A stretch of 64,000 nt of DNA from Hygrocybe punicea (lineage: Eukaryota > Basidiomycota > Agaricomycetes > Agaricales > Hygrophoraceae). Both the position numbers and the translations under genes were made by a program. The notes under the pieces were generated by a model. That model saw only the letters and a program-made list of their open reading frames with translations. It was not told where the DNA came from and did no database searches. Location: the NCBI GenBank assembly GCA_963556145.1, contig OY744462.1:6014001-6078000 (forward strand), written 5' to 3'. Below are positions 23,385 to 33,282 of the stretch, piece by piece; within the stretch, counting starts at the first letter, position 1; the number at the start of each line of letters is the position of its first letter.

Positions 23385-23718
23385 TTGGTATTGATGTTGG
23401 TATTGGTACTTGTTGGGCTTGTTGAGGTTGTCGTCGAGATTGTTGAAGTCGCGTTGAAAAGTTTTCTGGTTTGTATTTGTTGCCCCGTCACGTGACCTTT
23501 ATTTCCCTGTCCAGCCGTTTCGCCCCACCCTCTTTTAGTAGCTCCGGACCACTGCCTCCCGCCGCTTCGATACCCACCAGCTTCGACTCCGCTCACGTTG
23601 TACTCCCGTTTCCGTCCATTTTCGACATCGCCTCCGCTCATTTATTCCCACGACCCTGGTATCTTCGTTATTTCATATGGATCGACCAGGGATGGTCTCT
23701 ATCTGAGTCCTGACCGGA
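23385..23718 (-). promoter_or_regulatory. Upstream region of the antisense gene, unit 2
   Basis: CACGTG at 23489-23494 and GATGGTCTCTAT at 23691-23702, as in unit 1; otherwise no gene. Confidence 0.5.
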
Positions 23719-24333
23719 TGTAGAGGCTCCGGGCCATCTGGACCCGAATCCTCTTCATATCCCACATTGTCCCCATCCATTCCCATTCACGTATCGTCGA
23801 TTCCGCCCGATTCCGGTTCTCTCTGTCGATTCCACTCCGGATTCCACCTCCGGAATCGTTCCTACTCAAGATGCAATGTCTCTAACGACCCGGAATTAGT
23901 ACGTATATAGTTACATATGATATATCTTCGTTTCCCATTACTTAGTACATAGCACCATTCCTCCTATACTCCGCTCCACTCCACTCCTATCAGTTACAGC
24001 CTTCGGTTGTAGTACATAGTTACTACAGCACAGGATCTCTCCCAGTAGTATAAAAGATGTACCCTTATACTACAACCATATATATATATATCATATCCCA
24101 TCATATAGAAAATACAGGTTATCACTCCCCTTCAGTTCTATTTCTTAGTCCTCGCTTCGTATCATCTCATTAGTATTCGTACTCCACTCCCTTCACTTCC
24201 CCTCTGATCCAGAACCCTGGATTCAGGTTGGATTGACTAGACTACATAGACACTAAACTCCTCTGATCACTTCTTAGCTGATCACCCTTTTCGTAGATTC
24301 CCATTCGGGTCTACAACCGAACTCGCCGTCACA
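23719..24333 (+). repeat. Element B LTR 3
   Basis: 615 bp, last LTR of the array, ending CGTCACA. It is followed by GTGT and the remainder of the alpha-kinase intron. Confidence 0.9.
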
Positions 24334-24389
24334 GTGTGTGTATTTTTTCAACAGTGTCGAGCATGCTCACACTCCATTGTCCCTGGCAG

Positions 24390-24783
24390 GAGGTGATCAT
24401 CTCTTGTCAGATCCACAAATCATGACGGACAGGTGAGTATTTGTTAACTTTGTCTTGAATATGGTTGACCAAGATCTGCTAGTTCCCTTGGCATGCTGTT
24501 TGCATCTGGAAATCTCACTGAAGCACATGATCAGTTCAAGAATGATCATTTTTGTAACAAATTTTGTCACTATTTTGACTTGCCTACCAAATACACAGAG
24601 TCCACAGTGGCCGCACTCAAAGGTCCTGAACCCATTGGTGATGTTCAGAAGGGGTATGAGACTTCAGGCTCTTCATCAATGGACATACCGGTAGGACAAC
24701 CCAGAGTCTTAATTGACCCAGGCCTTGAAACTCGCGAAATGTCGATCTCAGCTATATCCATTCATCCTAGCCAAACCACCTAA
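24390..24783 (+). pseudogene. Alpha-type protein kinase, 3' part
   Basis: Exons 24390-24432 and 24483-24783 with a 50-bp intron between. The first encodes the end of the catalytic loop (GDHLLSDPQIMTD). The second has GMLFASGN and then the zinc-binding segment DHFCNKFC (H-x-C-x3-C) typical of alpha-kinases, followed by a short unstructured tail and TAA. It continues the gene interrupted at 13136. Whether any product is made is doubtful given the two upstream stops and the 11-kb intron. Confidence 0.72.
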
Positions 24784-24812
24784 TTGTGATTCCCACTAAT
24801 ATGTGAGTTCGT

Positions 24813-25052
24813 TGTAGAGATCCATATCTCTGTGAGCACGTATTCTTCTATTTTCCTTCATCCCCCTTCCCTCTGCATTCCCCTCTCTTGATTATTTTCC
24901 ATTTCCTTCATACACTCCCTTTATAGATACTATACAGTACCTATATAGTGTTTTGTGTACATACATACAAACAAGCTGAGTTTTGGTTTTCACCCCAACG
25001 ACAAGAACTTGCACACCCCGAATCCGCGCCTACAAAGGCCGCGTTCACCACA
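24813..25052 (+). repeat. Small solo LTR-like element, 240 bp
   Basis: Begins TGTAGAGATC and ends CACCACA, flanked by TCGT on both sides (24809-24812 and 25053-25056). Its tip is the palindrome AGAGAT/ATCTCT, equivalent to the AGAGGG/CCCTCT tip of the larger families. The size suits a TRIM-like LTR. No internal region is present. Confidence 0.65.
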
Positions 25053-25415
25053 TCGTACCCTTGCTGTTTCAGAAAAGAACTCAAACTGGTTTTGACAGCA
25101 TCCAGACAGAATTGCGGCCATTTACCACACTCCAGAATCATCATTTTGGACCTCCTTTCATTACACTATACCCTGGTTTATTTCATTGCCCTGTCTGCTA
25201 TGACACTCAGTCATTTGGACTCATTTTTCTCGATAATTGCCATAGTCATTCCTTTGTCGTGTCATCTAACATTATTTAAAATCATCCATATAAAATGGTG
25301 GTGGCTGTTGCCCTTTCCTAATCCGTTTGTTTGTTTGGGCGCACTGTCCAAGCAGTCCATCCAAATAATGTACAAACATCATTGTCATTACAAAGCGACT
25401 TAGCTGAACTGCCAT
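25053..25415. other. Non-coding spacer
   Basis: No coherent reading frame with introns is found. It has ordinary composition and may be 3' flank of the alpha-kinase gene. Confidence 0.4.
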
Positions 25416-25700
25416 AGGCCACCTCGGATGGGGACAAGGATGCTGAGGCCAGAAACTGATGGCAGCAACGACAACGAAGTTAGAAGCGGACGATGGCAGC
25501 AACGACGATGACAATGGGCCACCTTGGATGGGGGCAAGGATGCCAAGGCCAGAAACCGACAGCAGCAATGACAACGACTGTGACAACGAGGGTGAGACAA
25601 AGTAAGAAGCCGATGGCAGCAGCAACAATGACGACGGGGACTGCCACCTCGGATGGGGGTAAGGATATCGTGGGCGAGGCCGTTGTCTCTGACGATGGAA
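25416..25700. repeat. Degenerate minisatellite
   Basis: Three imperfect units carry the words GCCACCTCGGATGGGG, AAGGATG, AGGCCAGAAAC and GATGGCAGCAACGAC. Unit length is about 90-120 bp. The frames open through it on both strands are explained by the repeats and are not taken as genes. Confidence 0.65.
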
Positions 25701-26475
25701 CCGGGCAAAATCACCCGAGTAAGTACCCTCCTACCAGTCCCCGACCCCTCAGAGTGCCCCGACCTGCGGGCCCCTCTCACCTTCACCTCGCCACTCCGCA
25801 GGTATGTCCCGTTGATACGCAGTCTCTCCCTTTGGGCACGGAATCTCTCATATGGTCAATTCTACTTTCCCTACGACTCTTCCGCAGTCCCGCATACATG
25901 TGAAACATCAGCGCGCCGCCCGCGACTTGCGCGACTTACGCCGATCGACGCGTGTGTGACCGCGACATCTTCGCTGTATCTTAACCGCGCGACCCGGTCT
26001 TAAAACGCTGACACACGACTGTTAAACACGTCCTACACGTTTGGACACCGAGTCCGATACCAGAAATGTAATTCATCCGGTTTATCTTCGTCTTTTCGCC
26101 AACTTTCATGTGATATTCGCCGTTATTTCAAATCCTTCGCTATTCCGTTCCCGTTTCGTCGCTTTCATGCGATATTTCGCTGCATTTCTATTTCACTCAT
26201 CCACCCTTTCCCCCTATCCCTTTAGAATATAAAAAGTGTCCTGTAGTAGAAAATATGCGAAGAAGAACCCAGTTCTCCCCTCTCCACTAGTGTGCGGCTT
26301 AAGTTTTAAAAAGGATCTAGTCATTCTCACTCGAATCTGCGTCTCTCCTCATCGCGTACTCTCCGCTATCGTGACCTAAGTCATAGCGCAGAACCTCCAT
26401 CTCGTCGCGTCATCACCGCGTATCGCGCTGTCATCTAGGACACCCAGCTAAGCCTTCCAATTCTTGTTTATCACT
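25701..26475 (+). other. LTR-like sequence (family C) interrupted by element B copy 3
   Basis: From about 25899 (TGTGAAACATC) the sequence is very CpG-rich. It carries TATAAAAAG near 26230, then GAACCCAGTTCTCCCC about 35 bases on, mirroring the TATA-to-CCAGTTCCCCC layout of the element A LTR. After element B copy 3 it continues at 31456 with TCGCG-rich sequence. Neither LTR end nor a target duplication could be fixed, so this is a candidate only. Positions 25701-25898 hold nothing recognisable. Confidence 0.35.
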
Positions 26476-26479
26476 GCGT

Positions 26480-27094
26480 TGTGACAGCGAGTTCGGTTGT
26501 AGACCCGAATGGGAATCTACGAAAAGGGTGATCAGCTAAGAAGTGATCAGAGGAGTTTAGTGTCTATGTAGTCTAGTCAATCCAACCTGAATCCAGGGTT
26601 CTGGATCAGAGGGGAAGTGAAGGGAGTGGAGTACGAATACTAATGAGATGATACGAAGCGAGGACTAAGAAATAGAACTGAAGGGGAGTGATAACCTGTA
26701 TTTTCTATATGATGGGATATGATATATATATATATGGTTGTAGTATAAGGGTACATCTTTTATACTACTGGGAGAGATCCTGTGCTGTAGTAACTATGTA
26801 CTACAACCGAAGGCTGTAACTGATAGGAGTGGAGTGGAGCGGAGTATAGGAGGAATGGTGCTATGTACTAAGTAATGGGAAACGAAGATATATCATATGT
26901 AACTATATACGTACTAATTCCGGGTCGTTAGAGACATTGCATCTTGAGTAGGAACGATTCCGGAGGTGGAATCCGGAGTGGAATCGACAGAGAGAACCGG
27001 AATCGGGCGGAATCGACGATACGTGAATGGGAATGGATGGGGACAATGTGGGATATGAAGAGGATTCGGGTCCAGATGGCCCGGAGCCTCTACA
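26480..27094 (-). repeat. Element B copy 3, 3' LTR
   Basis: 615 bp, nearly identical to LTR 2 and LTR 3 of the array in reverse orientation. Confidence 0.9.
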
Positions 27095-27428
27095 TCCGGT
27101 CAGGACTCAGATAGAGACCATCCCTGGTCGATCCATATGAAATAACGAAGATACCAGGGTCGTGGGAATAAATGAGCGGAGGCGATGTCGAAAATGGACG
27201 GAAACGGGAGTACAACGTGAGCGGAGTCGAAGCTGGTGGGTATCGAAGCGGCGGGAGGCAGTGGTCCGGAGCTACTAAAAGAGGGTGGGGCGAAACGGCT
27301 GGACAGGGAAATAAAGGTCACGTGACGGGGCAACAAATACAAACCAGAAAACTTTTCAACGCGACTTCAACAATCTCGACGACAACCTCAACAAGCCCAA
27401 CAAGTACCAATACCAACATCAATACCAA
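27095..27428 (+). promoter_or_regulatory. Upstream region of the antisense gene, copy 3
   Basis: Holds CACGTG at 27319-27324 and the reverse complement of GATGGTCTCTAT near 27111-27122; no gene. It corresponds to 18097-18430. Confidence 0.5.
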
Positions 27429-28894
27429 ATGTCGACGGAATACAACAAATTCCTCAATACTCTCGATGTGGAAACGCGGCAAGATTTCGAGAGCACCGTG
27501 GCTGAGTTACTAGAAGTTGATGTGGCCGGAATCGATATCGTACGCGACGGATTCAAGAACGAAGCACGGCAATGGGTGGTGAGACGACGATGGGCCATGG
27601 TAAGAGATCCCGTTTCTGTAAACGGCACGGACTAACGATACCTGGCAGCGGAACTACAGGGGAATCGTGATGGAAATCCGGGACAATGGAATCGACGTGA
27701 CAGAACCGAAGGATTTCTCGATGGGCGGAGAGATGGTGGTGGAGGTCGAGGAGTGGTTGCGGAGCTGGGAAGACTACGAACGGGAACGGAAAGAGGCAAG
27801 GCGTCGGGAAGCTGTACAGTTGCAGGAGGAAAAGGAGGAGGAAGTGAGGAAACAACAGGTCGAGGAGGCAGAAAGGATCGAGTGGAAACGGGCGGAGGAA
27901 TCGCGTCAATACGAAGAGGAGATGAATAGGAGGGCGGAAGCGGAGAAGCGGATCGAGGAGGCGGAAAGGGCGAAGGCGGCAGAGGCAGCAAAAAGGGATG
28001 ATGCAGCCGCGGAAAGGGACAGGGAGGAGACCGCACAAACCAGCGATCACGGAAGCGAGGATGAGGAGGACACCTGGTCCAACCAACAACTACGAAAATA
28101 CGAGAGGCTTCAAGTACTGAACGCGATCAAAAACAAAAAGCTCAACCGGGATAAGAGGGTCACCCAGGACGACGAAACCGTTCATGGGGACTACAACAGC
28201 GGCAACGATTTCTCGAATGCGAGCGGGAACGAGGACGCGGAACCGAAGGGAAAGATTCTGGGGGTAAGTGATATCTCGCGGACTCGTATATCATTTCCGT
28301 CTAACAATTCCGTAGTATATGCAATCATACCGGATCCAGCAATGCGATGCGTGTGTGACCGCCAACGCGGTTTGTCGCGGAATCGAAGGGTACGCGTGCG
28401 ATTGTTGCAAAAGGCTTAAACGATGCTGCGGGTTATCGATGAAGGGACCGGCCACCGGATCCGGAAAAGCGGACAGGAAAGGGAAGGCGAAGGCGGGTAG
28501 TCCAAAGAGGAAAATCGTCGCAAAGAAAATACCAAAGCCCGTGAGGAAGCCTAGGTTGCGGACCGGAGAGGCGTCGACGAGTAAGCGGACGTTGACCGAT
28601 GTCGAACCGGATACGGAATCGGAGCGGGACGAAGGGAGACGAGGAAATCCATTCAAGCACCCATGGATCGGAGCCGGAATCAACGACCACGTCCGGGCAG
28701 TGCGCAAAATGGCGACGGAAACGCAGAGGGAGATATCGACGATCGCGGACGGCCTTTCTGAATACGTCGCAGAGGTCCACACCAAGCTAACCTGTTGGAC
28801 GAAGGAGCTAAATCGACTATGCGTGAACCAGGCCCATATCCTGGGTCAACTTGACATGATCGACACCAAACTCGACAAAGGGAGAAGGGAATAA
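27429..28894 (+). CDS. Antisense Zn2Cys6-like, coiled-coil protein, element B copy 3
   Basis: Because the element is inverted, this copy reads on the plus strand: exons 27429-27599, 27649-28263 and 28316-28894. Donors are GTAAGA and GTAAGT, acceptors CTGGCAG and CCGTAG. The 454-residue protein matches units 1 and 2. The Cys array (28340-28430) keeps C-x2-C-x6-C-x7-C-x2-C-x6-C. The clear splice sites on this strand make it the easiest copy to verify. Confidence 0.77.
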
Positions 28895-28966
28895 AAGGGA
28901 ACGGACGGAAAGGGAAAACGGAATGCGGGACAATGTACATAAAGAAAAATAGAGTACATAATAAAA

Positions 28967-30646
28967 CTATAAACGGAAAAGAGGGAAACGGAACGACGAG
29001 ATAAGATAACCGGAATCTGGGGGTCGAGGAGGAGGACGGCACCAGAATACAATGGAAACGAAACGGGTCCAAAACAAACGGGAAACAAAGGAAACTAGAA
29101 ATGGAAACGAAAATATAAATAAATGAAAAATGGGAGCGGAAACGGAAAGCGGAACGGAAGACAAAAACACAAAAATAGAAGGCGGAAACGGGTCTATATC
29201 CCCACAAGAGTTTCTGAAAAAAGGTCGGAGGCAAAACGACGAGAAAAGACGGAGAACTTCTTGCAAATATTCGAGCGAGGAGTCGAGGGGGCGGAGGTCC
29301 AGAATGCGATGACAAAGTAAAATGAAGACGGAAACAAGGAACAATAAAAATTTGAAAACCGGAGTGCCAACACCAACACAATCCCATATAACGGGTATGC
29401 CGCGTGACAGGTCTAAAAACGATGGGGTGCCCCAAGCGGGCGAAGACAGAACCGACAACGATACAGGAGCGGAAACGATGAGGGGAACCGGGAGCGAAGG
29501 GGTCGACATAACGGAATCGGAACCGGAATCGAAATCAAATAAAAGGGGTGGAATGGAGTCCGGAATGGGAACGGGTACGGAATACTCAACCAAAGTTGAC
29601 GGAATCTCGATAGACAGTGACGGAGAACAATATGGCGGCAATATCAGGGATGGAATGTCTATTTCTGGAGAATCCGAGGACAATGGGAGTGGGTCCGGTA
29701 CGAGTTCGTGGACGGAAACCGGAGGGGACGAAACCGGAGACGACACGGACGAAATAGGAAACAAATTGGATAAATCGGTGACCAGCATCAATAAATCGGG
29801 AATGGGATCGGACGGGGACGGCATGGGACTGGACGACAAAACCTGTAAACAAATAACGGTCTCGACGGGCACCGGAATGGACGGGGACGGGGAACACGAT
29901 GACGGGGACGGAGTATACGAAGGACCGGAATGAACGTGGGGGACGGAATGAACAACAGTGGGCGGGATTGAGGTCGGAATCGGGACCGGAGATGACAAAG
30001 CTATGATGGGTGGGGGACTGGGACCGGAATCGGGACTAGAGATAGTAACAGCAAGGGAAGGGGATTTCGGAACGGAGCGATAACCGGAAAGTAGGAATAA
30101 GGCGGCATCGTGGAAAACGTCGAGCGGGTACGGATCGTCGTGGTAATGGTCGGGAAGAAGGTAATGGAGGTGTTCTTCAATACGTAGACGAAGGTCTGAG
30201 TCGAATCTGTTGGCGAAGTATGTGTTCCATTGCTTATCCGATAGACGGCCGTTGTCAAACAAGACACCGGAAATGCATATGAAATCCCGGAAATATTGTC
30301 CTAAGTCCGCTTTGTTCTCTATACCGTAAGCCGATTGTCGTCGCATAAGTTGATCGAGATCCGAGATCGTATACCGGATGGAATTCGTAGCACCGGGATA
30401 AAAGTCGAAGACGGCACGTCGGAAAGCGATGAAGTCCTTTGCTGAAGCGGCAGGTAGGGTAGACCAAAGTTCGTAATCGTCGTTATCGAGGTACCGGAGC
30501 GTGTAGCAAATCTTCATAGCGTCCGTGAGTCCACAGTCAGAGCCGAGCATGTCAATTTCGTCAAAGAAGCGGGGAAGGTCGTGTTCGTCACCATGAAACG
30601 TCGGGGCTGAACGATCACCTCGGAGAGGCATCAATCCGTGCGTCAT
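28967..30646 (-). CDS. Element B Gag, copy 3, open
   Basis: 559 codons, ATG at 30644-30646. The first 220 residues are homologous to element A Gag (APTF, YELW, FICISG in place of FIRISG). Then comes a Ser/Pro/Val-rich low-complexity region of about 150 residues, then a C-terminal part with two or three strongly hydrophobic stretches (for example FKFLLFLVSVFILL and FIFSFPFLVSFV). No zinc knuckle is present. The hydrophobic tail could be membrane segments or a by-product of TTCCG-rich sequence; the opposite strand is also open over part of it. Confidence 0.65.
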   Translation of the reverse strand: MTHGLMPLRGDRSAPTFHGDEHDLPRFFDEIDMLGSDCGLTDAMKICYTLRYLDNDDYELWSTLPAASAKDFIAFRRAVFDFYPGATNSIRYTISDLDQLMRRQSAYGIENKADLGQYFRDFICISGVLFDNGRLSDKQWNTYFANRFDSDLRLRIEEHLHYLLPDHYHDDPYPLDVFHDAALFLLSGYRSVPKSPSLAVTISSPDSGPSPPPIIALSSPVPIPTSIPPTVVHSVPHVHSGPSYTPSPSSCSPSPSIPVPVETVICLQVLSSSPMPSPSDPIPDLLMLVTDLSNLFPISSVSSPVSSPPVSVHELVPDPLPLSSDSPEIDIPSLILPPYCSPSLSIEIPSTLVEYSVPVPIPDSIPPLLFDFDSGSDSVMSTPSLPVPLIVSAPVSLSVLSSPAWGTPSFLDLSRGIPVIWDCVGVGTPVFKFLLFLVSVFILLCHRILDLRPLDSSLEYLQEVLRLFSSFCLRPFFRNSCGDIDPFPPSIFVFLSSVPLSVSAPIFHLFIFSFPFLVSFVSRLFWTRFVSIVFWCRPPPRPPDSGYLISSFRFPLFRL

Positions 30647-30829
30647 GTCGGGGAATTTCCAAATGGGGAAGCGGGTCGGATCGGGGAGGTACGAGGAAGG
30701 GGTCGAAGTCGTAAGCGGGGCTGAGCGATTAGAGTCGGGAACAAAGGAAAAACATCATGACAGTCAAACCCGACGGTGGGGAGGGTATGAAAAGACAAAA
30801 GAACTAAACTCCTCGCGGTGGGCTCCAGT
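30647..30829 (-). other. Leader and primer-binding site, element B copy 3
   Basis: Reverse complement of the primer-binding site lies at 30812-30828, next to the LTR; the rest is 5' UTR-like. Confidence 0.6.
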
Positions 30830-31451
30830 TGTGATGGCGAGTTCAGTTGTAGACCCGAATGGGAATCTACGAAAGTGGTGATCAGCTAAGAAGTGATCAG
30901 AGGAGTTTAGTCTTTCTATGGTGTCTAGTCAATCCAACCCGAATCCGGGGTTCCGGATCAGAGGGGAAGTGAAGGGAGTGGAGTACGAAGACTAATAGGG
31001 AGATGATACGAAGCGAGGACTAAAAGTGTAGAACTGAAGGGGAGTGATAACCTGTATTTTTCTATATGATGGGATATGATATATATATATATGGTTGTAG
31101 TATAAGGGTACATCTTTTATACTACTGGGAGAGATCCTGTGCTGTAGTAACTATGTACTACAACCGAAGGCTGTAACTGATAGGAGTGGAGTGGAGCGGA
31201 GTATAGGAGGAATGGTGCTATGTACTAAGTAACGGGAAACGAAGATATATCATATGTAACTATATACGTACTAATTCCGGGTCGTTAGAGACATTGCATC
31301 TTGAGTAGGAACGATTCCGGAGGCGGAATCCGGAGCGGAATCGACAGAGAGAACCGGAATCGGGCAGAATCGACGATATGTGAATGGGAATGGACGGGGA
31401 CAATGTGGGATATGAAGAGGATTCGGGTCCAGAGGGCCCGGAGCCTCTACA
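30830..31451 (-). repeat. Element B copy 3, 5' LTR
   Basis: 622 bp, resembling LTR 1 more than LTR 2/3. It has a few insertions relative to the 615-bp form, and the intact CCCTCT tip. Confidence 0.9.
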
Positions 31452-31625
31452 GCGTTGCGATATCGCGTTATCTCGCGACTCCCTGCATTTGTTTATTTGA
31501 TCGTGCATATTATCGCGCATTATCGCGTTATTGTCAGGAGTGTCCCAAGTCCTGTTTGCACCTTTGCAACGTTTTCATCTTTTATTATCTCTTTATCCGG
31601 GGTCATAGACGTGGAAACCGGATCA

Positions 31626-31802
31626 CCGTCACCCTCCCGCTACCCTCTGCTGCCCCCTGGGCATGTCCCACTACCCCCACGGCCCCTCAGGTCTGTCCCG
31701 CTACCCTGCTGCCCCTTGGGCACATCCTGCTACTCCTGGGTGTGTTCTGCTACCCCCTGCCCCTCAGATACATCCTGCTACCCTCAGGGATGTCTCGCTA
31801 GA
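31626..31802. repeat. C-rich minisatellite
   Basis: Degenerate repeats of roughly 20-25 bp built on CTGCTACCCC and TGGGCATGTCC words. No gene. Confidence 0.6.
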
Positions 31803-31890
31803 TCCTATTACCATGCCACCTCACCTTTCTTAGTGGTTTCAACTGTACCCCACCCATTTAATCCTTTCCACTCAGTTTATCATGTATCGT

Positions 31891-32499
31891 TGTGACGGCA
31901 AGTTCTGTTGTAGACCCGGAATGGGAATCTACCAAAAGGGTGATCAGCTAGAAAGTGATCAGAGGAATTAGTTTCTTTAGAGGTCTAGTCAATCCAACCC
32001 GAATCCAGGGGTTCTGGACTCAGAGGGAGAGTATGGGAAAGGACGAAGAGTGGACTGAAGCAGGACAATAAGAGGATTCTATATGGGTGTCGGTATTTCT
32101 ATGCGTGTTTGGGGATCGGTGTTTTCTATATGGTTCTATATGGTTTGTAGTATAAGTGTGCTACTTTTATACTACTGTGAGGGATCCTGTGCTGTAGTAA
32201 CCATGTACTACAAGCGAAGGCTGTAAGTGATAGGGGTAGTGGAGTGGAGGAATGGTGGAGTGGTGCTATGTACAAGGAGACGGGAAACGAAGATACATGA
32301 TATATAACTAGAAACATACTGATTCCAGGTTGTTAGGGACATTGCAGTGCGTGTAGGAACGATTCCAGAGGCGGAATCCGGAGCGGAATCGATAGGAATG
32401 AGTGGAATTGAACGGAATTGACGATATGGGAATGGTAATGGACGGGAACAGAGTGGGATATGAAGAGGAAATGGATCCACATGATCCGGAGCCTCTACA
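31891..32499 (-). repeat. Diverged solo LTR of element B, inverted
   Basis: 609 bp, related to the element B LTR over its whole length but clearly older. It is flanked by TCGT on both sides (31887-31890 and 32500-32503), so it is a separate insertion reduced to a solo LTR. Confidence 0.85.
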
Positions 32500-32503
32500 T
32501 CGT

Positions 32504-33282
32504 AGTCTATTATTGATGAATATATATAGTATGAAAAAGTGAAAAAGATACTGGGCAAGCCCACTGTCGCCAAGAGGCATAGGAATATCTGAACTAATTG
32601 ATAGAGGAGTAGTGTCCTGGGTCCTAATGCAATGCCACATCGGAAGTTTGAACGGCACGCTTATCTCATTCCACTTTTAGGGCTGACCAGTCCCTGTTGC
32701 CATACAAGTACATATGCCATTCTAACCGTAGGACTACAATCTTGAGCCGCACAGCCAGAACCTGCCAAACGGCCCCTTTCGTCTCATCTGCCTATCAGAG
32801 GGTCTCATGTTCATGGCTGCTCCTCTCCAAACCTCGCCGACGGGAGAAGCAGATGTTCGATGAGATGATTTACATTCACGTTCGGCCGTGAGTACAAACC
32901 ATATAGTTTGTATTCAGATGTGGTTTTTCATTTTTGCTAACAATGGTCCCAGCCAGAGTTGGCTGGGAGGATTACGGGATGTTACTCGAGATGGACAGTG
33001 AGGAGCTTGCCCAAGTTCTATGACACGATGGGGAGTCAGGTGAATGATGTGCATGCCTTCTTATACAGCGGCGCCAAGAATGAGTGAATGTGCATCGCTA
33101 GTCATGCGGTGGGTGAGTGGAGTAGGGAGGATTGTAAGGGTATGTGCTAATGAACTCCTTTGCTCAATGGTGTGCTGTGCAGTTATTCCCCCATGGGTCA
33201 TCCTACTTGCCTGTCTGTTGTTCCCCTCTAGATCACATATTGACATGCTTCATGATCAATGTGGGTATTTTGACCTATCAAT
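32504..33282 (+). other. Unassigned region with a possible two-exon fragment
   Basis: A short frame to 32889 ending YIHVRP, a GT...AG intron at about 32889-32953, and a continuation of some 45 residues to a TGA near 33088 could be a gene fragment. It matches no family I recognise. The rest shows nothing coding. Confidence 0.25.

Larger units (their letters stand above)
13143..24333 (+). mobile_element. Element B tandem array (two copies sharing the middle LTR)
   Basis: Three 615-bp LTRs (13143, 18431, 23719) flank two internal regions. The repeat unit is exactly 5288 bp and the two units differ at only a few bases. The left flank ends GCGT (13139-13142); the right flank starts GTGT (24334-24337), a 4-bp duplication with one C/T change. 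Each unit holds a gag reading frame interrupted by a solo LTR, then the three-exon antisense gene. There is no protease, RT or integrase, so element B is non-autonomous. Sharing of the middle LTR points to LTR-LTR recombination, or to an assembly artefact. Confidence 0.85.
13137..24389 (+). other. Alpha-kinase intron enlarged by retroelements
   Basis: The donor GTGCGT is at 13137-13142 and the acceptor CCCTGGCAG ends at 24389. Removing the insertion and one target duplication leaves an intron of about 56-58 bp, normal for this genome. Splicing across it joins DYQG to GDHLLSDPQI, which is the expected alpha-kinase catalytic loop. The insertion therefore lies within the intron, directly at the 5' splice site. 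Confidence 0.7.
26480..31451 (-). mobile_element. Element B copy 3, inverted, intact layout
   Basis: 4972 bp on the minus strand, flanked by GCGT on both sides (26476-26479 and 31452-31455). LTRs are at 30830-31451 (5') and 26480-27094 (3'). It lacks the family D solo LTR and its gag frame is uninterrupted. It has gag and the antisense gene, and no pol. Its 3' half is almost identical to units 1 and 2 while its gag half is several percent different. Confidence 0.88.

Noticed and set aside
25416..25700. Open frames on both strands as a gene
   Set aside because: Explained by minisatellite repeats; no splice sites or recognisable domain.
29322..29933. 203-codon plus-strand frame opposite element B gag in copy 3
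   Set aside because: Gly/Asp/Ser-rich low-complexity product of TTCCG-biased DNA. It is broken by the LTR in units 1 and 2 and lacks splice or promoter support, unlike the three-exon gene.
25899..31620. Complete LTR of a fourth large family around copy 3
   Set aside because: The TATA and CCAGTT layout fits, but no right end or target duplication could be found.
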